From Ornithinibacillus sp. 4-3 (lineage in GTDB: Bacteria > Bacillota > Bacilli > Bacillales > Amphibacillaceae): 64,000 nt of DNA. The notes beneath the pieces were generated by a model that saw only the letters and a list, made by a program, of their open reading frames with translations, was not told where the DNA came from and did not search any database. A program made the position numbers and the translations under genes. Positions 43,877 to 53,579 of the stretch are shown here, piece after piece (within the stretch, counting starts at the first letter, position 1; every line of letters begins with the position of its first letter). The DNA is taken from positions 840,001 to 904,000 of the forward strand of contig NZ_CP162599.1 of NCBI RefSeq assembly GCF_040958695.1. Direction: 5' to 3'.

Positions 43877-44089
43877 TTGACTCACTATGATCTTTTCAGT
43901 ATACTGATTTGTAATAAATTAAGGAGGGATATAGGATGTTGGTAATTATCCGTGCATTGAACTGCTAAGTGAATAGTTCAGTGGCTCTGGAAGTGACCAG
44001 AGTTAAACGGGATAAGTCTGCCCAATATATCTCTTTACGACATATGATAAGAAAGGGAAAGGTAGATTTTCTGCCTTTCTTTTTTTGTG
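43877..44089 (+). ncRNA. Short structured transcript with 10-codon ORF and terminator
   Basis: A good promoter (TTGACT 43877-43882, 17-base spacer, TATACT 43900-43905) is followed by AAGGAGGGA and a 10-residue ORF (MLVIIRALNC, 43935-43967). Two hairpins follow: TGAACT (43958-43963) with AGTTCA (43975-43980), and CTCTGG (43985-43990) with CCAGAG (43997-44002). A third (AAAGGTAGA/TCTGCCTTT, about 44058-44080) with a T-run is a terminator. The transcript would be about 175 nt. It may be a small peptide gene, a leader or a regulatory RNA. The gap beyond (44090-44286) holds a GC-rich inverted repeat around GTGCCGTCCGTA and the SDR leader. Confidence 0.55.
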
Positions 44090-44286
44090 TTTAGGAATTT
44101 TAAGCTGTGGTTAAACTGAGCCACACTAGGCTTCAAGGTGCCGTCCGTACGTCACTATACGGGCACTTGCTTCTTAGTTTTTGCATTATATGATTTCTTC
44201 CTTTTTCCTTTGGTTATTTACGGAGACACTGTTCTTATTTGAAGAAGTCGGTGATAAATAAAGTTTTAAAAGGAGGAAGCATCATT

Positions 44287-45153
44287 TTGACAAATATGAA
44301 TAAGAAGAAACCGAGAGTATGGTTTATAACGGGAGCGAGCAGTGGTTTAGGATATGAATTTACAAGAAAAGCCTTAGAATTAGGAGATAAGGTTGTTGGT
44401 GTGGCCAGAAATACTGAAAAACTAAATGAATTTACCCACCAATATGGAGAATCCTTTCTTTCATTAAAATTAGATGTTACGGATAGGGATTCTGTATTTA
44501 AAGTAGTAGAAGAAGCAATTACGCATTTTGGTAGACTTGATATTGTCATTAACAATGCAGGGAATATGATAATGGGAATGATTGAAGAGTTCAGTGAAGA
44601 AGAAATTAGGCGACAAGTCGATACAAACTTCTACGGCGCAGTCTGGGTGACACAGGCAGTAATGCCACAATTAAGATCACAAGCATCAGGTCATATTATA
44701 CAAATATCAAGTATTGGTGGGCTAATTACAGGACCTATGACTGGAATCTATAGTGCGAGTAAATTCGCCTTAGAAGGATTTAGCGAATCGTTGGCGCAAG
44801 AGGCTGTACATTTTGGTGTTAAGGTTTCCATCGTTGAACCCGGAGGCTACTGGACAAATTTGTATCTAAAGATGGGTCAGACTATACCAAAAGGGGAATA
44901 CAATTCCTTACGTGAAGAATTAGCAAAACAAAATTTTGAGTCTAATGATAGTGATCCTAAATTAGCTGCAGAAGCATTAATAGAACTAGTTAATAGCAAA
45001 AATCCGCCTTTAAGATTGATCCTTGGAAGTGCTGTTTTTGACGCAGCAATAGAGAGTACAAAGAAACGCATAGCCACTTGGGAAGAATGGGAGTCTGTTA
45101 GTCGGTCCGCAGAAAACAATATTCCAGCCCCAGAAGGTTATGGAGAAAGTTAG
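44287..45153 (+). CDS. Short-chain dehydrogenase/reductase (SDR)
   Basis: 288 residues from TTG 44287, 10 bases after AAAGGAGGA; an upstream ATG at 44239 precedes that site. The cofactor motif is WFITGASSGLGYEFTRKAL (TGXXXGXG). NNAG is intact at DIVINNAGNMIMG; the catalytic serine and YXXXK are in QISSIGG and YSASKFALEGF. The later PGGYWTNLY is the usual classical SDR segment. It is probably NADP(H)-dependent, of unknown substrate. It stands alone. Confidence 0.9.
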   Translation: MTNMNKKKPRVWFITGASSGLGYEFTRKALELGDKVVGVARNTEKLNEFTHQYGESFLSLKLDVTDRDSVFKVVEEAITHFGRLDIVINNAGNMIMGMIEEFSEEEIRRQVDTNFYGAVWVTQAVMPQLRSQASGHIIQISSIGGLITGPMTGIYSASKFALEGFSESLAQEAVHFGVKVSIVEPGGYWTNLYLKMGQTIPKGEYNSLREELAKQNFESNDSDPKLAAEALIELVNSKNPPLRLILGSAVFDAAIESTKKRIATWEEWESVSRSAENNIPAPEGYGES

Positions 45154-45207
45154 AAAATGTTATAGGAAGATCGATCTTTCAGTTATTGAATCGTATACGC
45201 AAAAGGG

Positions 45208-45243
45208 GTAGCAGTCAAAAAGAACAGTTGGCTGCTGCTTTCT
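45208..45243 (+). terminator. Terminator after SDR gene
   Basis: AGCAG.CAA from 45210 pairs with TTG.CTGCT ending 45236, followed by a short T-rich tract. The gap 45154-45626 also contains a lone terminator-like element (45414-45446) and the leader of the next gene; nothing else is visible. Confidence 0.6.
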
Positions 45244-45413
45244 TGGTAGGTAAGGAAGCATAAAGATTATGTTACTGTAGCGCTTGTCAGCTGGTTAATC
45301 AGTCTGGTTCTGAAATAGAAATAATGTAAAAGAAACTGACGAAATGAAGCAGTGACTTATATAGATAATTCAAGTAAGAATTTCGATCTATGATCTGTTT
45401 TTCATATTGACAT

Positions 45414-45446
45414 GACCGTGCCATGTTGTCTATGGGCGGTCTTTTT
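45414..45446 (+). other. Orphan terminator similar to that of the toxin locus
   Basis: GACCG (45414-45418) pairs with CGGTC (45437-45441), with inner CCAT/ATGG, then TTTTTATGG. It closely resembles the terminator at 40271-40308 (GGGGCGGTCTTTTTAT versus TGGGCGGTCTTTTTAT). No peptide ORF remains here. Confidence 0.5.
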
Positions 45447-45626
45447 ATGGAATCTCATCACTTCAGTTGGAATAGTTTTTTATTTATATTAATGCATAGG
45501 TATGTATTATTAAGATCTTGCTTTCTATTCAGACAGAAAAAATAATGCTAATTTGGTATAATAGTAAAAAAGTAATAGCGAAATATGGTTTTTATTTTAT
45601 TTATTATAGATAGGAAGTGATTTCAT

Positions 45627-48197
45627 GTGATTATTGTAGCGACAAAATTGCATATTCCTAGAACACGATTGGTGCTTGTAGAGCGTCCCAATCTTTTTCG
45701 TCGTTTAGATGAAGGGATGAATCATGAACTTACCTTAATAACAGCACCTGCTGGATATGGAAAAACAACATTGATTAGTGAGTGGGCTATGACACTTCAA
45801 CACACTCCGGCCTGGGTTTCATTGGATCAAAGGGATAATGTACTGATCCGATTTTGGGGTCACACCATTGCTGCACTGAAGCGATCAAACTCAGATTTTA
45901 ATGATCAGGCTGTACTTCGTCATGCTGCAGAGGATACAACGGGAGACTCACTCATCGCTGCACTTATTAATGAATTACATCGTCTTTCGCAGGAACAAAT
46001 AATTATATGGGATGATTTTCACCTTATCACGGAACAATCTATTCTGGATAGTGTTGTGTACCTGCTCGAACGACTACCTCATCATGTGCATCTTTATATG
46101 ACAAGTCGACTTCTGCCTGCACTGCCTATTTACAAATTACAAGCAAATCAAGAGTTAATTTGGTTGGAGGCAAAGGATCTACGTTTTGATTCAGATGAAA
46201 CAGCAGATTTTTTTGAAAAGAGCTGTGGCATACAATTGTCTATGCAAGAAGCAGAAACTGTACAAAAGAGAACAGAAGGCTGGGCAACAGCAATGCGTTT
46301 AGCTGTCATGTCATTAGATCAACAGACAGATTCCAAAGGGCTTGTTCAGAAGATGACCGGAAGGAATCGTAGTATTTCGAATTACTTTTGGGAAGAAGCC
46401 TTTTCCCTTCAAACTGAGGTAATTCAACAATTTTTAATGCAAACATCAGTTTTAAATCGGATGACAGGAGAGCTTTGTCAGGCTGTAACTGAAATGGTTG
46501 AAAGTGAACAGTATTTACACCAATTAGATCAGAGGAGTTTATTTCTTATCCCCTTGGACGAACATCAGGAATGGTACAGGTATCATCATCTCTTCCAAAC
46601 CTTTTTAATTAAACAGCTAAAAAGCCGTGAGCCACTCAAATGGCGTAAGCTTCATATTGCTGCAGGAAAATGGATGGAGGATAACGGATATCTTGATGAA
46701 GCAATCGAACATTATTTGGCAGGAGAGGCATATGAATCTGCACTAGCTTTATTAGAAGTAATGGCTCCGCAGATGATTATTAAAGAATGGGCTACACTTG
46801 GCACCTGGCTTGATACTATTCCTGATGCTTTACTGTTAGCTAAACCAATGATGCTTATGACTAAACTGGCATCGCAGTATCTATCGGGGAGAATAGAAAC
46901 GGCAACACAAGGATATTGGAAGGCAATCCAAATGCTGGAGCAAAATAAGCATACACTCTCCTCTGAACAAAGACGAATATTACAAGCTGGGTTAGCGCTA
47001 TTAACGGCTTTTCGCACATTTTTAGATCGAGATTTTGAATATGTTGTCGAGTATTCACAGGAATATTTGGAGAAACATCCAGAGGGAAATCTGTTTGTTG
47101 GTTTTGGAAATGATCAAGATGGCTACCATCCAGTTTGGGATATATATGTATCTGATAGCGGTCTTCAATTGGCTGAAGAAATTATTGTTCCTTTACTAGC
47201 TATTTGGTCTAAAACAGCAGATTTACATTTTACTGCACATCTTCATATTGATTTTGGTAAGTTACAGTATGAACGAAATCATTTAGATGAAGCTGAACAG
47301 CATATGAAGCAAGCATATGAAATCGGTATATCATATAAAAATAAGAGTCTAACGATTATAGCTGAGCTTTGGCTTGCTCGTATCACTGCTGTGCGAGGAA
47401 AGTGGGAAGTAGCAAATGATAAGCTTCAGTTGTTGAAGCAGCAAATTGTATCAGAAACTAGTCCACATTTGTATAAAAGAATAATATTGTTTGAGGTAAT
47501 ACTTGCAAGAATGCAGAGAGATGAAGTTAGGGTTAGTCAATGGGTTATAACAAGTGGAATAAGAGATACTGATGAAATTCCACCATCTATGGTAGAGGAG
47601 TATCATTTATTAGCAAATTTACTTATAGAACGAGGACAAGTTGATCGAGCTGATGCTTTAATAAATAAGATATTTCGTGTTAACAATCGAACAGATCAAA
47701 AAAGTAATAAGATTCGTCAGCTTATTTCAAAAAGCAGGATATTTTCTATTCAAGGAGAAATTGTGCAATGTATGAGAACATTAGAAGAAGCGCTTTCTCT
47801 AGCGTATCCGGAAAACTATGTCCGTACCTTAATTGAAGAAGGAGCACCACTGGGGAAATTATTAAGTCAATATATTAAGCTACGTCATAATCAACAGTTT
47901 CAGTCTGAGAAAAAAATTCCATTAGCTTACTTGAAACGACTGCATCGTCTTATTTTCCCGCTTGAGAACAGAAGAAATAAATCTAATTCCATTCATGGTT
48001 ATTTTCCCTCTGTAACAGCAAAGGAACAGTCTGTTTTAAGATTAATTGGTGAAGGGTTAACGAATAAAGAAATCGCAGATGAATTGAATGTTTCTCTATC
48101 TACAATAAAAACACATATTAATAATATTTATAGCAAGTTACAGGTTAAAAACCGAGTGCAAGCTTTGGAACGTGCTAGAACATATGAATTGTTCTAG
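45627..48197 (+). CDS. MalT/LuxR-type ATP-dependent transcriptional activator
   Basis: 856 residues from GTG 45627 behind AGGAAGTG. The N-terminal STAND-type ATPase has Walker A in TAPAGYGKTTLISEW (about 39-53) and Walker B-like LSQEQIIIWDDFHLI. A long helical TPR-like sensor region covers ~330-780. The C-terminal LuxR HTH (about 793-850) reads LTNKEIADELNVSLSTIKTH and VKNRVQALERA. MalT-type proteins bind an effector plus ATP to activate. The 1585-residue surface protein is the next gene, 377 bases away, and might be a target (inference). Its 3' end forms part of the terminator. Confidence 0.92.
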   Translation: MIIVATKLHIPRTRLVLVERPNLFRRLDEGMNHELTLITAPAGYGKTTLISEWAMTLQHTPAWVSLDQRDNVLIRFWGHTIAALKRSNSDFNDQAVLRHAAEDTTGDSLIAALINELHRLSQEQIIIWDDFHLITEQSILDSVVYLLERLPHHVHLYMTSRLLPALPIYKLQANQELIWLEAKDLRFDSDETADFFEKSCGIQLSMQEAETVQKRTEGWATAMRLAVMSLDQQTDSKGLVQKMTGRNRSISNYFWEEAFSLQTEVIQQFLMQTSVLNRMTGELCQAVTEMVESEQYLHQLDQRSLFLIPLDEHQEWYRYHHLFQTFLIKQLKSREPLKWRKLHIAAGKWMEDNGYLDEAIEHYLAGEAYESALALLEVMAPQMIIKEWATLGTWLDTIPDALLLAKPMMLMTKLASQYLSGRIETATQGYWKAIQMLEQNKHTLSSEQRRILQAGLALLTAFRTFLDRDFEYVVEYSQEYLEKHPEGNLFVGFGNDQDGYHPVWDIYVSDSGLQLAEEIIVPLLAIWSKTADLHFTAHLHIDFGKLQYERNHLDEAEQHMKQAYEIGISYKNKSLTIIAELWLARITAVRGKWEVANDKLQLLKQQIVSETSPHLYKRIILFEVILARMQRDEVRVSQWVITSGIRDTDEIPPSMVEEYHLLANLLIERGQVDRADALINKIFRVNNRTDQKSNKIRQLISKSRIFSIQGEIVQCMRTLEEALSLAYPENYVRTLIEEGAPLGKLLSQYIKLRHNQQFQSEKKIPLAYLKRLHRLIFPLENRRNKSNSIHGYFPSVTAKEQSVLRLIGEGLTNKEIADELNVSLSTIKTHINNIYSKLQVKNRVQALERARTYELF

Positions 48198-48214
48198 TAC
48201 GTTCTTTTTTTGTT
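48168..48214 (+). terminator. Terminator overlapping the end of the MalT-type gene
   Basis: GAACGTGCTAGAAC (48168-48181) pairs with GTTCTAGTACGTTC (48191-48204), with one imperfect pair, followed by TTTTTTT. Confidence 0.88.
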
Positions 48215-48395
48215 GATAGATTGGAGAACGATAAATGGAACGAGGTTCTGAGTGATATGCTCCCTTTTTTAACATTGATCTCCACCCCCCTTCTCCATCT
48301 TTTCTGTTATATGGCTCATAGGGTGGATTACAACGAGTATAAAAATCAGTATAATCAAAAAAATCAAATCTACTAGATAGGGAGGTTTACAGAAA

Positions 48396-48425
48396 ATGAA
48401 AGACATATTTTTAGCAGGAAAATGA
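48396..48425 (+). other. 9-codon ORF with strong ribosome site upstream of the surface-protein gene
   Basis: GGGAGG (48380-48385) precedes ATG 48396 and nine codons (MKDIFLAGK). It lies about 150 bases ahead of the surface-protein gene. It could be a leader peptide or a decayed gene start. The rest of 48215-48573 is AT-rich except for a C-rich tract at about 48283-48296. Confidence 0.3.
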
Positions 48426-48573
48426 AGATGTTGTTTTAAACAGTGTACATATTTTCTGATTGAAGAGGTACTTTTTAGATTTGTAGCATTTAAAAATAAT
48501 AATTTAGCTCTAAATACAAGTTAAAATTCTGTAATATTAACAAAATCCAAGGCAAAGGAGAGAAGCTACGGAA

Positions 48574-51500
48574 ATGCAAAAAAAGAAGTTTCGTCCAACA
48601 ATGTTATTGCTGGCAATCTGGTTTAGTTGTATGCATACATTCTCTGTTCCAGCTATAACGCTAGCTGCCAATTCACTATTTGAACAAGGAATAGGCTATG
48701 AGCAAGGAAATTATGATCTGGATGCAGAGCAACCGACTACTTTTAATTGGACAAGGCAGTCATCGTTTACGGGAAGTGTAGATCATGATGAAAAATGGTC
48801 GTTTGCAGCAGAGGATGTTATTTATTCTTCTCCTGCAATTGGGGCAGATGGGGTGCTCTATGTCGGTTCATATGATGGAAACCTGTATGCAATTGATTCG
48901 AAGACCGGTGCGTTACAATGGTCATTTGAGACAGGGTTTGCAATCGCTTCATCCCCAGTAATTGGAGCAGATGGAACAATTTATATTGGCTCTGGTGATG
49001 GTAAGCTATATGCTCTAGAGCCAAATGCCGAAAATGATGAAGAACGAGAGAAGTGGTCATTTGAAACAGATGATCGAATTTATTCTTCTCCAGCAATTGG
49101 AGCGGATGGTACGATTTATATAAGTTCGTATGATGGCTATATCTATGCGTTGAATCCTGACGCAGACAATGAAAGTGAACGAGAGAAATGGTCCTATGAA
49201 ATAGGAGGAGAGACAGATTCTTCTCCTGCTATCGGAGCCGATGGAACTATCTATGTTGGTTCAGGTGAAGGATTCTTTTATGCGCTGGATCCAGCTGCGG
49301 AAAGTAATGAAGAACGAGAGAAATGGTCAATTGAGCTTAATATGGAATGGGATGGCTTATGTTGGGATGAGGAATGCCCAATCTATTCTTCTCCAGCAAT
49401 TGGAGTGGATGGCACAATTTATGTTGGTTCAAGTGATGGGTATCTCTATGCCTTGGATCCAAATGCACTGGATAATGAGGAACGCATAAAATGGTTATTT
49501 GATACATGGGGATCTGTTTATTCCTCTCCAGCGATTGGAGCGGATGGCACAGTTTATGTTGGTTCAATCAGTGGTACTTTATATGCCCTGGATCCAAATG
49601 CTGACGATGAAAATCGAGAGAAATGGTCATTTGAGACAGCGACTAATATATGGACTACAATTATTTCTTCACCATTAATTGGAGCAGATGACACAATTTA
49701 TATTGGTTCTAGTAATGGTAAGTTGTATGCCCTAGATCCAAACGCAGATGATGAAAATCGGGAAAAGTGGTCGTTTTCAACAGAGGGAGAAGTTCATTCT
49801 TCTCCAGTGATTGGAGTAGACGGCACATTATATATTGGCTCTTATGATGGAAATCTGTATGCGTTAGGAACAAAGATACCGCAAGTATCATATGATCCAA
49901 ATGGGGTGGATGCATGGGCAAAACAACATACTACAATAGTGACAGGTTCTAACACTGATGGAATCAACTTACAGTATCAATGGTTAATAAATGATGATTC
50001 TCTTTCAGATGATAATTGGAAAGATTTTCTATCGGAAGACGAAATCATGATATCTGATGGTACGGGAGAATATTATCTTCATGTACGCGGTTTGGATGCT
50101 GATAATCAAGTTGTTTTATCGGATATGTCTGAAGCATTCAAACTAGATAATACTAGTCCAACAGAACCAACTATTCATGCTCCGACTGAGTGGATGAATG
50201 ATGATCTAAGTTTATCTATTCATGCTGGAACAGATGAGGAAAGTGGAGTAGAAAAAACAGAATACCGAATAGGGAAGAATGATGAATGGACAAACTGGAT
50301 TGAACTTGATGGAGATGAGAATCTCCTTATTGAAGATGAAGGAGAAACAACAATCCAGGCAAAAACGATTGATAAAGCAGGTAATGAAAGTGAAATTATC
50401 TCAGAAATAGTAAGAATTGATCGTACAGCTCCAACAGAGCCAACAATAGGGCTAAACCCAGATGGGTGGACAAATGTCGAAGAAGTCACTGTTACAATTA
50501 AGACGGGAGAAGATGAAGCAAGCGGAGTAGCTAGAGTAGAATATCGGATTGGCATGGAGGGAGAGTGGCAAGTATATGAAGGTTCTTTTTCCATTATAGA
50601 GGAAGGAGAAACAGATATTTATGCTCGCACAGTAGATCAAGCTGGTAATATTAGTGAGGAAGCAGAAGCTACCGCACAAATCAAGCGAACATCACCTTCA
50701 AATCCGGTAATTAAAGTAGAAACAAATAATTGGACAAATGCTACTAGTATGGAAGTAAAGATTACTTCTGACGGTGATAAGATAGAGTACCAGTTAAATG
50801 GTACAGATGGAGATTGGTTAACTTATGTACCAGGTTTGGAGATAACAGATGAGGGAGAAACAACAATTTACGCACAAGCCATCGATCAAGCTGGCAATAA
50901 AAGTGATATAGTAGAAGCTACCATCCGAATTGATCACACTGCACCAGAGTTAACTTTATTAGGGGATAATCCAATTTATATTAAACATAGGGAAACATTC
51001 GTTGAACCAGGATATAAGGTAGTTGATAATCTGGATGAAGCAATAGCAGACAAGATGAAAGTAAAAGGGACTGTAGACACAGAGACAGTAGGAGTTTACA
51101 CCATCACATATTCTGCACAAGACCATGCAGGAAATGAAACAACGGAAACAAGGGAGATACATGTTGTAGATGAAGATCAGCCTATCATTATCTTGCAGGG
51201 TAATAACCCACTTATCTTAGAAGTTGGAACAGCCTATGAAGAACCAGGAGCGATTGCGAAGGATAATGCAGATGGTGATATTAGTGATCAAATTGAAATT
51301 ACAACAAATGTTGACACCACTAAACTTGGAATCTACCAAGTAATATATAAGGTCACAGATAGCTCTAATAATTATACTGAAGTAATCCGTGCTGTAGAAG
51401 TGGTTGATACAACAATTCCTGAGATAGCATTAGAAGGGGAGTCAGAAATCACTATTGAACTCGGTGATAGTTATAAAGATCCGGGTGCAATCGCAATAGA

Positions 51501-53331
51501 TAACTATGATGGTGAGCTGACAAATCAAATAGAAATCCATGGTAATGTTAATACGGAGCAAATAGGTACCTATGAATTAGTTTATACTGTCGAGGATAGC
51601 TCAGGAAATATCGCAAAAACAGTTCGTATAGTCAAAATAGTTGATACAACAGCACCAAATAAATTAGAGCTAGTAGCTACAGAGATAACAGCAACTAGCA
51701 TTACATTGGACTTTTCCGCTTCTGATTTAGGTGGAATAAAGTCATATATTTTATTCCGTAATGGAGAAGAGATTGTAACGATTGATGGGAATACAACGAC
51801 ATTTACAGATAAAGTATTACAACCAAATGAAGCCTATAATTATTCACTTATAGCAGTAGATTATTCGGATAATCGATCAGAAGAAAAGTTATTGACAGTA
51901 ACAACACAGAACGCGGAAAAAATAGAAGTGGAAAGGGTAGAGGAGCTTCCAGATCTGACTGTAGCATTTGGCACCGAACGAGCAGAAATTTCATTCCCAG
52001 AACAAGTAACAATTGTTTTAACAAATGGAGAATCAATGCAAGTACCAGTCCATTGGAGTCAAAGCGATGCAACCTATGATCCAAATCTAGTAGGAGTTTA
52101 CACATTTATTGGCGAGATTACTTTATCAGATGAAGTGATAAATCCAGAGAATAAACAAGCAACAATCAAAGTTGTTGTTAATCCACCTGACATCGTAGAA
52201 ATTATCTTAGATAAACCAGCGAAACATGTCTATCCAGGCGCACTTGTCAAAGTAAAGTATACAAACACCACCTTGCAGTTACCAGAGAACTTACCAGAGG
52301 GCACGACACTTCAAGTGAAATCAGTGAAAGATATTGAAACCCTGGGCTTAGTACAAGCAGGGGAAATGTATGACTTTATTTTCAGTTATCCTAAAGGGCA
52401 GGAAGATTATACAGGTGAGGTTGTTCTAACAATGGGAGTAGAAGATACTGAAGAGCAGGCAGCACTGTATCATTACAATGAAACAACAAATACATGGGAG
52501 TACATTGGTGGGGAACGCAAAGAAGGACAAATTGCAACAACAGTTTCACAGTTTTCTATTTATGGTGTTTTAGCAAAAGAAATAAATGAAGAGCCTCCGC
52601 CTATTCTAAGCGAGATTGTGATTCATGGGGTGGAGGAAATTACAATTCCAGCTCATGATGAATTGGTAGTCGTAGAACAATATAAGGCAGATATATTTAA
52701 TGAAAATGGTGAGCTAACATTAGAAGAAAAGGTACAGTGGTCTGTTACAGGGGCAAAGGGTATCAGTATTGATGAAACAGATGGTTCATTAACAGTCACG
52801 AATCAAGCTTCCGCAGGGGAAGTTATTGTGAGAGCTACATCAGTTAGTGATGAGACTATTTTTGCAGAAATAATTATTACATTAGTCGACATGGAAGAAA
52901 AACCAACAATAAATGCTCAAGTCATCGTAAAACATGTGGATGAATACGGAAATGAACTTGCTAAGTCTGAAAAGCTCACAGGAGAAATGGGAGAAAGATA
53001 TGAGAGTAAACCAGCTGATATAGATGGTTATGAATTGATTGACACACCAGCTAATGCAATTGGAGAATTCATGAAAGAAATCCAAACCGTGGAATATGTA
53101 TATGCGAAAATAAATGACAAGCCATCTACTACACCTCCTACAGAATCTAATGATTCTGATAGAGAAAATGATAATAAAGCAAATGATGATAGAGGAAATG
53201 ATACAGATACAAATGAAAAATTACCTAGTACAGCAACGAATACTTTTAATTGGCTGATTATAGGAATTACTTTGCTTGTTATTGGTGTAGTGACTTTTCT
53301 CATCTACCAGCGTAAATCTAAACTGGATTAA
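48574..53331 (+). CDS. Giant wall-anchored protein: PQQ-type propeller, Ig-like repeats, MucBP and LPSTA signal
   Basis: 1585 residues. A signal peptide (about 1-32) is followed by eight propeller-type repeats (about 65-440), each with a core like SSPAIGADGTIYVGS and DGYLYALDP. Next come three or so OmpL47-like modules (about 530-786, with EYRIG and YARTVDQAGN), three DUF5011-like modules (about 789-1028, each with EPG and VVDT), an FN3-like segment (~1030-1110), Ig-like domains, and a MucBP repeat (about 1447-1510, VIVKHVDEYGNELAKSEKLT). An Asp/Asn-rich spacer ends at LPSTA (1550-1554), followed by a membrane helix and basic tail. ATG follows AAAGGAGAG. It should be displayed on the wall by a sortase; LPXTA is close to the class D signal. 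Confidence 0.93.
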   Translation: MQKKKFRPTMLLLAIWFSCMHTFSVPAITLAANSLFEQGIGYEQGNYDLDAEQPTTFNWTRQSSFTGSVDHDEKWSFAAEDVIYSSPAIGADGVLYVGSYDGNLYAIDSKTGALQWSFETGFAIASSPVIGADGTIYIGSGDGKLYALEPNAENDEEREKWSFETDDRIYSSPAIGADGTIYISSYDGYIYALNPDADNESEREKWSYEIGGETDSSPAIGADGTIYVGSGEGFFYALDPAAESNEEREKWSIELNMEWDGLCWDEECPIYSSPAIGVDGTIYVGSSDGYLYALDPNALDNEERIKWLFDTWGSVYSSPAIGADGTVYVGSISGTLYALDPNADDENREKWSFETATNIWTTIISSPLIGADDTIYIGSSNGKLYALDPNADDENREKWSFSTEGEVHSSPVIGVDGTLYIGSYDGNLYALGTKIPQVSYDPNGVDAWAKQHTTIVTGSNTDGINLQYQWLINDDSLSDDNWKDFLSEDEIMISDGTGEYYLHVRGLDADNQVVLSDMSEAFKLDNTSPTEPTIHAPTEWMNDDLSLSIHAGTDEESGVEKTEYRIGKNDEWTNWIELDGDENLLIEDEGETTIQAKTIDKAGNESEIISEIVRIDRTAPTEPTIGLNPDGWTNVEEVTVTIKTGEDEASGVARVEYRIGMEGEWQVYEGSFSIIEEGETDIYARTVDQAGNISEEAEATAQIKRTSPSNPVIKVETNNWTNATSMEVKITSDGDKIEYQLNGTDGDWLTYVPGLEITDEGETTIYAQAIDQAGNKSDIVEATIRIDHTAPELTLLGDNPIYIKHRETFVEPGYKVVDNLDEAIADKMKVKGTVDTETVGVYTITYSAQDHAGNETTETREIHVVDEDQPIIILQGNNPLILEVGTAYEEPGAIAKDNADGDISDQIEITTNVDTTKLGIYQVIYKVTDSSNNYTEVIRAVEVVDTTIPEIALEGESEITIELGDSYKDPGAIAIDNYDGELTNQIEIHGNVNTEQIGTYELVYTVEDSSGNIAKTVRIVKIVDTTAPNKLELVATEITATSITLDFSASDLGGIKSYILFRNGEEIVTIDGNTTTFTDKVLQPNEAYNYSLIAVDYSDNRSEEKLLTVTTQNAEKIEVERVEELPDLTVAFGTERAEISFPEQVTIVLTNGESMQVPVHWSQSDATYDPNLVGVYTFIGEITLSDEVINPENKQATIKVVVNPPDIVEIILDKPAKHVYPGALVKVKYTNTTLQLPENLPEGTTLQVKSVKDIETLGLVQAGEMYDFIFSYPKGQEDYTGEVVLTMGVEDTEEQAALYHYNETTNTWEYIGGERKEGQIATTVSQFSIYGVLAKEINEEPPPILSEIVIHGVEEITIPAHDELVVVEQYKADIFNENGELTLEEKVQWSVTGAKGISIDETDGSLTVTNQASAGEVIVRATSVSDETIFAEIIITLVDMEEKPTINAQVIVKHVDEYGNELAKSEKLTGEMGERYESKPADIDGYELIDTPANAIGEFMKEIQTVEYVYAKINDKPSTTPPTESNDSDRENDNKANDDRGNDTDTNEKLPSTATNTFNWLIIGITLLVIGVVTFLIYQRKSKLD

Positions 53332-53357
53332 GATTCTAATTTCAAAGTATTGGAGTG

Positions 53358-53397
53358 GCATCTACCAAAGCAATAGGTAAAGATGCTGCTCTTTTTT
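53358..53397 (+). terminator. Terminator after surface-protein gene
   Basis: GCATCTACC (53358-53366) pairs with GGT...AGATGC (53376-53386), followed by CTTTTTT. Confidence 0.72.
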
Positions 53398-53579
53398 GTA
53401 CTTCTATAATTTTATTTTAAAAATTACTTTCTGCATTCCTCTTCAAAATAATTCTTAGCACTTATAATCTAACTTGATATGGACTTTAAAAAAGACGAAA
53501 ACCCCTTTAATCATGACAAAATAAAGCCTTATCCTATATAGTATAGGTATGAGATGTTTAACGTGATAAGAGGCGAGAT

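Noticed and set aside
50220..53303. Several minus-strand ORFs of 67-124 residues inside the giant surface-protein gene
   Set aside because: They arise from the repetitive coding sequence on the plus strand and have no initiation signals.
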